From DASXMX01 sp036794395 (GTDB lineage Bacteria > Planctomycetota > Phycisphaerae > Tepidisphaerales > Tepidisphaeraceae): a stretch of DNA of 15,752 nucleotides. The stretch lies in the NCBI GenBank assembly GCA_036794395.1, contig DAIRGS010000167.1, positions 1-15,752 of the forward strand. The letters run 5' to 3'. The translations under genes were made by a program, and so were the position numbers. Below are positions 15,143 through 15,752 of this stretch, in pieces. How positions within the stretch are numbered: the stretch's first letter is position 1; each line of letters opens with the position of its first letter. The notes beneath the pieces are model-generated. The model searched no databases. It was not told the DNA's origin and saw only the letters and a program-made list of their open reading frames with translations.

Positions 15143-15164
15143 TAACCGCCAATTCAGGTCCACA

Positions 15165-15192
15165 ATTCTTCACAACCGCCCATAAGCGTCAA
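15165..15192 (-). promoter_or_regulatory. Candidate sigma-70 promoter for the small secreted protein, perhaps also secA
   Basis: On the minus strand TTGACG (15187-15192) is followed after 16 bases by AAGAAT (15165-15170), matching five and four of six consensus positions. A start near 15158 would give a leader of about 16 bases before the ATG at 15142. It is the best promoter-like pair I see in the upstream region of the secA group. Confidence 0.42.
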
Positions 15193-15342
15193 GCCGTCGC
15201 ACAATATGATACGCTTCCTGTCAGGTAATGTTTCTATCAGCCAATAACATAAGAGGGGCTAAAGGATAAGATACCCGATAATTCCGCATTAAATACCGCA
15301 TCTTTTCATAAACCCTATTCTGGACGGCCACAACTCGTCTCA

Positions 15343-15361
15343 CTATTCTTTACAGTAATAG
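15343..15361. promoter_or_regulatory. Imperfect palindrome just before the parD-like gene, possible operator
   Basis: CTATTCTTTACAGTAATAG has matching 5-bp outer arms (CTATT/AATAG) around an asymmetric centre. It ends 11 bases before the antitoxin ATG and overlaps where a promoter would lie. ParD-type antitoxins usually bind such dyads to repress their own operon; here the assignment is positional only. Confidence 0.25.
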
Positions 15362-15372
15362 CCTGGAGCTTT

Positions 15373-15618
15373 ATGGACTTGGAACTTCGTCCGGAACTTC
15401 AAAAGTTTGTCGAAGAGAAGGTAAGGGCCGGAGAATACTCCAGTACCCGGGAAGTGGTCGAAGCGGCCCTGGCCCGCCTTATGCTCGACCCTCAACCCGA
15501 AATTGACGATGAAACTCTGGCGGCAATCGAAGAGGCTGAGGCGCAGGGCAATCGTGGCGAAACTCGACCCTGGCATGAAGTCCGGGCTGAGTTGCTCGCG
15601 CGTTACCTGCCCAAGTAG
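15373..15618 (+). CDS. ParD-like ribbon-helix-helix antitoxin, 81 aa
   Basis: The N-terminal half (LELRPELQKFVEEKVRAGEY then SSTREVVEAALARLM) is the ParD/CopG ribbon-helix-helix DNA-binding and dimerisation domain. The C-terminal half is acidic and polar (EIDDETLAAIEEAEAQ), the region that in ParD folds onto and neutralises the ParE toxin. The length is normal for the family. ATG at 15373 has GGAG five bases upstream, a strong ribosome-binding site. A toxin frame begins 5 bp after its stop, the usual antitoxin-toxin order, but it soon loses family resemblance. The gene is divergent from the small secreted protein; the 230 bp between them contain no other gene and are AT-richer than the surroundings. 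Confidence 0.85.
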   Translation: MDLELRPELQKFVEEKVRAGEYSSTREVVEAALARLMLDPQPEIDDETLAAIEEAEAQGNRGETRPWHEVRAELLARYLPK

Positions 15619-15623
15619 ATCGA

Positions 15624-15752
15624 ATGATGCCTTCGACCTACGAGGTCATCATCACTACAAGAGCTGGTGCGGACCCAAATAGACGGTTGCGATCCGGCCA
15701 TTGTGGTGCAGGCTTCCAAGCCTGCACGTGCAGGTCTGGAGACCTGCACCAC
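15624..15752 (+). pseudogene. ParE/RelE-like toxin start, disrupted or cut by the window edge
   Basis: ATG codons at 15624 and 15627 open MPSTYEVIITTRAGAD, the typical beginning of a ParE/RelE toxin (YEVIITPRAEAD in relatives). After about 15-18 codons the similarity is lost (PNRRLRSGHCGAGFQ), where the first helix should continue, and the frame runs into a palindromic repeat at 15703 without a stop before the window ends. Either an insertion or deletion has destroyed the toxin, or its remainder lies beyond the repeat outside the window. The position right after the ParD-like gene supports the identification. Confidence 0.6.
15703..15752. repeat. 50-bp double-hairpin palindromic repeat at the window edge
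   Basis: The outer ten bases GTGGTGCAGG are exactly complementary to the last ten, CCTGCACCAC. Inside are two nested dyads: TGCAGGCTT-CC-AAGCCTGCA (15707-15726) and TGCAGGTCT-GG-AGACCTGCA (15729-15748), so it folds as a cross or two hairpins. It is related in design to the 'ggcttccagcc' element before purE. It may extend past the window. Confidence 0.85.

Overview
The window looks like a chromosomal segment from a GC-rich bacterium of the Planctomycetota, most likely Phycisphaerae or a relative. This rests on the unusually long SecA with a SEC-C tail, the TPR-SPINDLY glycosyltransferase, the sparse Shine-Dalgarno sequences and the many intergenic palindromic repeats. It is an inference from protein character; no rRNA or other phylogenetic marker was available. 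Most genes are housekeeping, and nothing here is a complete defence island, prophage, CRISPR array or biosynthetic cluster.

Left part (1-4600): the 3' part of a formamidopyrimidine-DNA glycosylase gene (fpg/mutM), whose open frame runs back through a palindromic repeat to the window edge. It converges with an unrecognised 159-aa gene. A 528-bp non-coding stretch follows, with a perfect 20-bp palindrome, related half sites and a hairpin just after ileS. Then comes ileS on the minus strand, with an altered HIGH motif and a C-terminal zinc knuckle that has lost three of four cysteines.

Middle part (4600-8720): an inverted repeat of the CTCTGTGGTC type, a MATE-family exporter, a hairpin repeat, a small CPCGC-containing protein of unknown function, and purE, all genes on the minus strand. 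A 100-bp inverted repeat lies 10 bp upstream of purE. Divergent from purE is a short UvrC-like protein with a degenerate GIY-YIG region and no C-terminal nuclease.

Right part (8720-15752): a probable secA-led minus-strand unit, with secA (1331 aa) followed 55 bp later by a TPR/GT41 O-GlcNAc-transferase-like gene. Upstream of secA on the same strand is a small signal-peptide protein with a reasonable promoter. Divergent from it is a ParD-like antitoxin gene. The ParE-like toxin frame after it loses family resemblance after about 15-18 codons and runs into a 50-bp palindromic repeat at the window edge.

The observations most worth a second look are the fourfold W-A repeat in the SecA insertion, the lost zinc ligands in IleRS, the reduced UvrC-like protein, and two places (fpg and the toxin) where palindromic repeats sit inside open reading frames.
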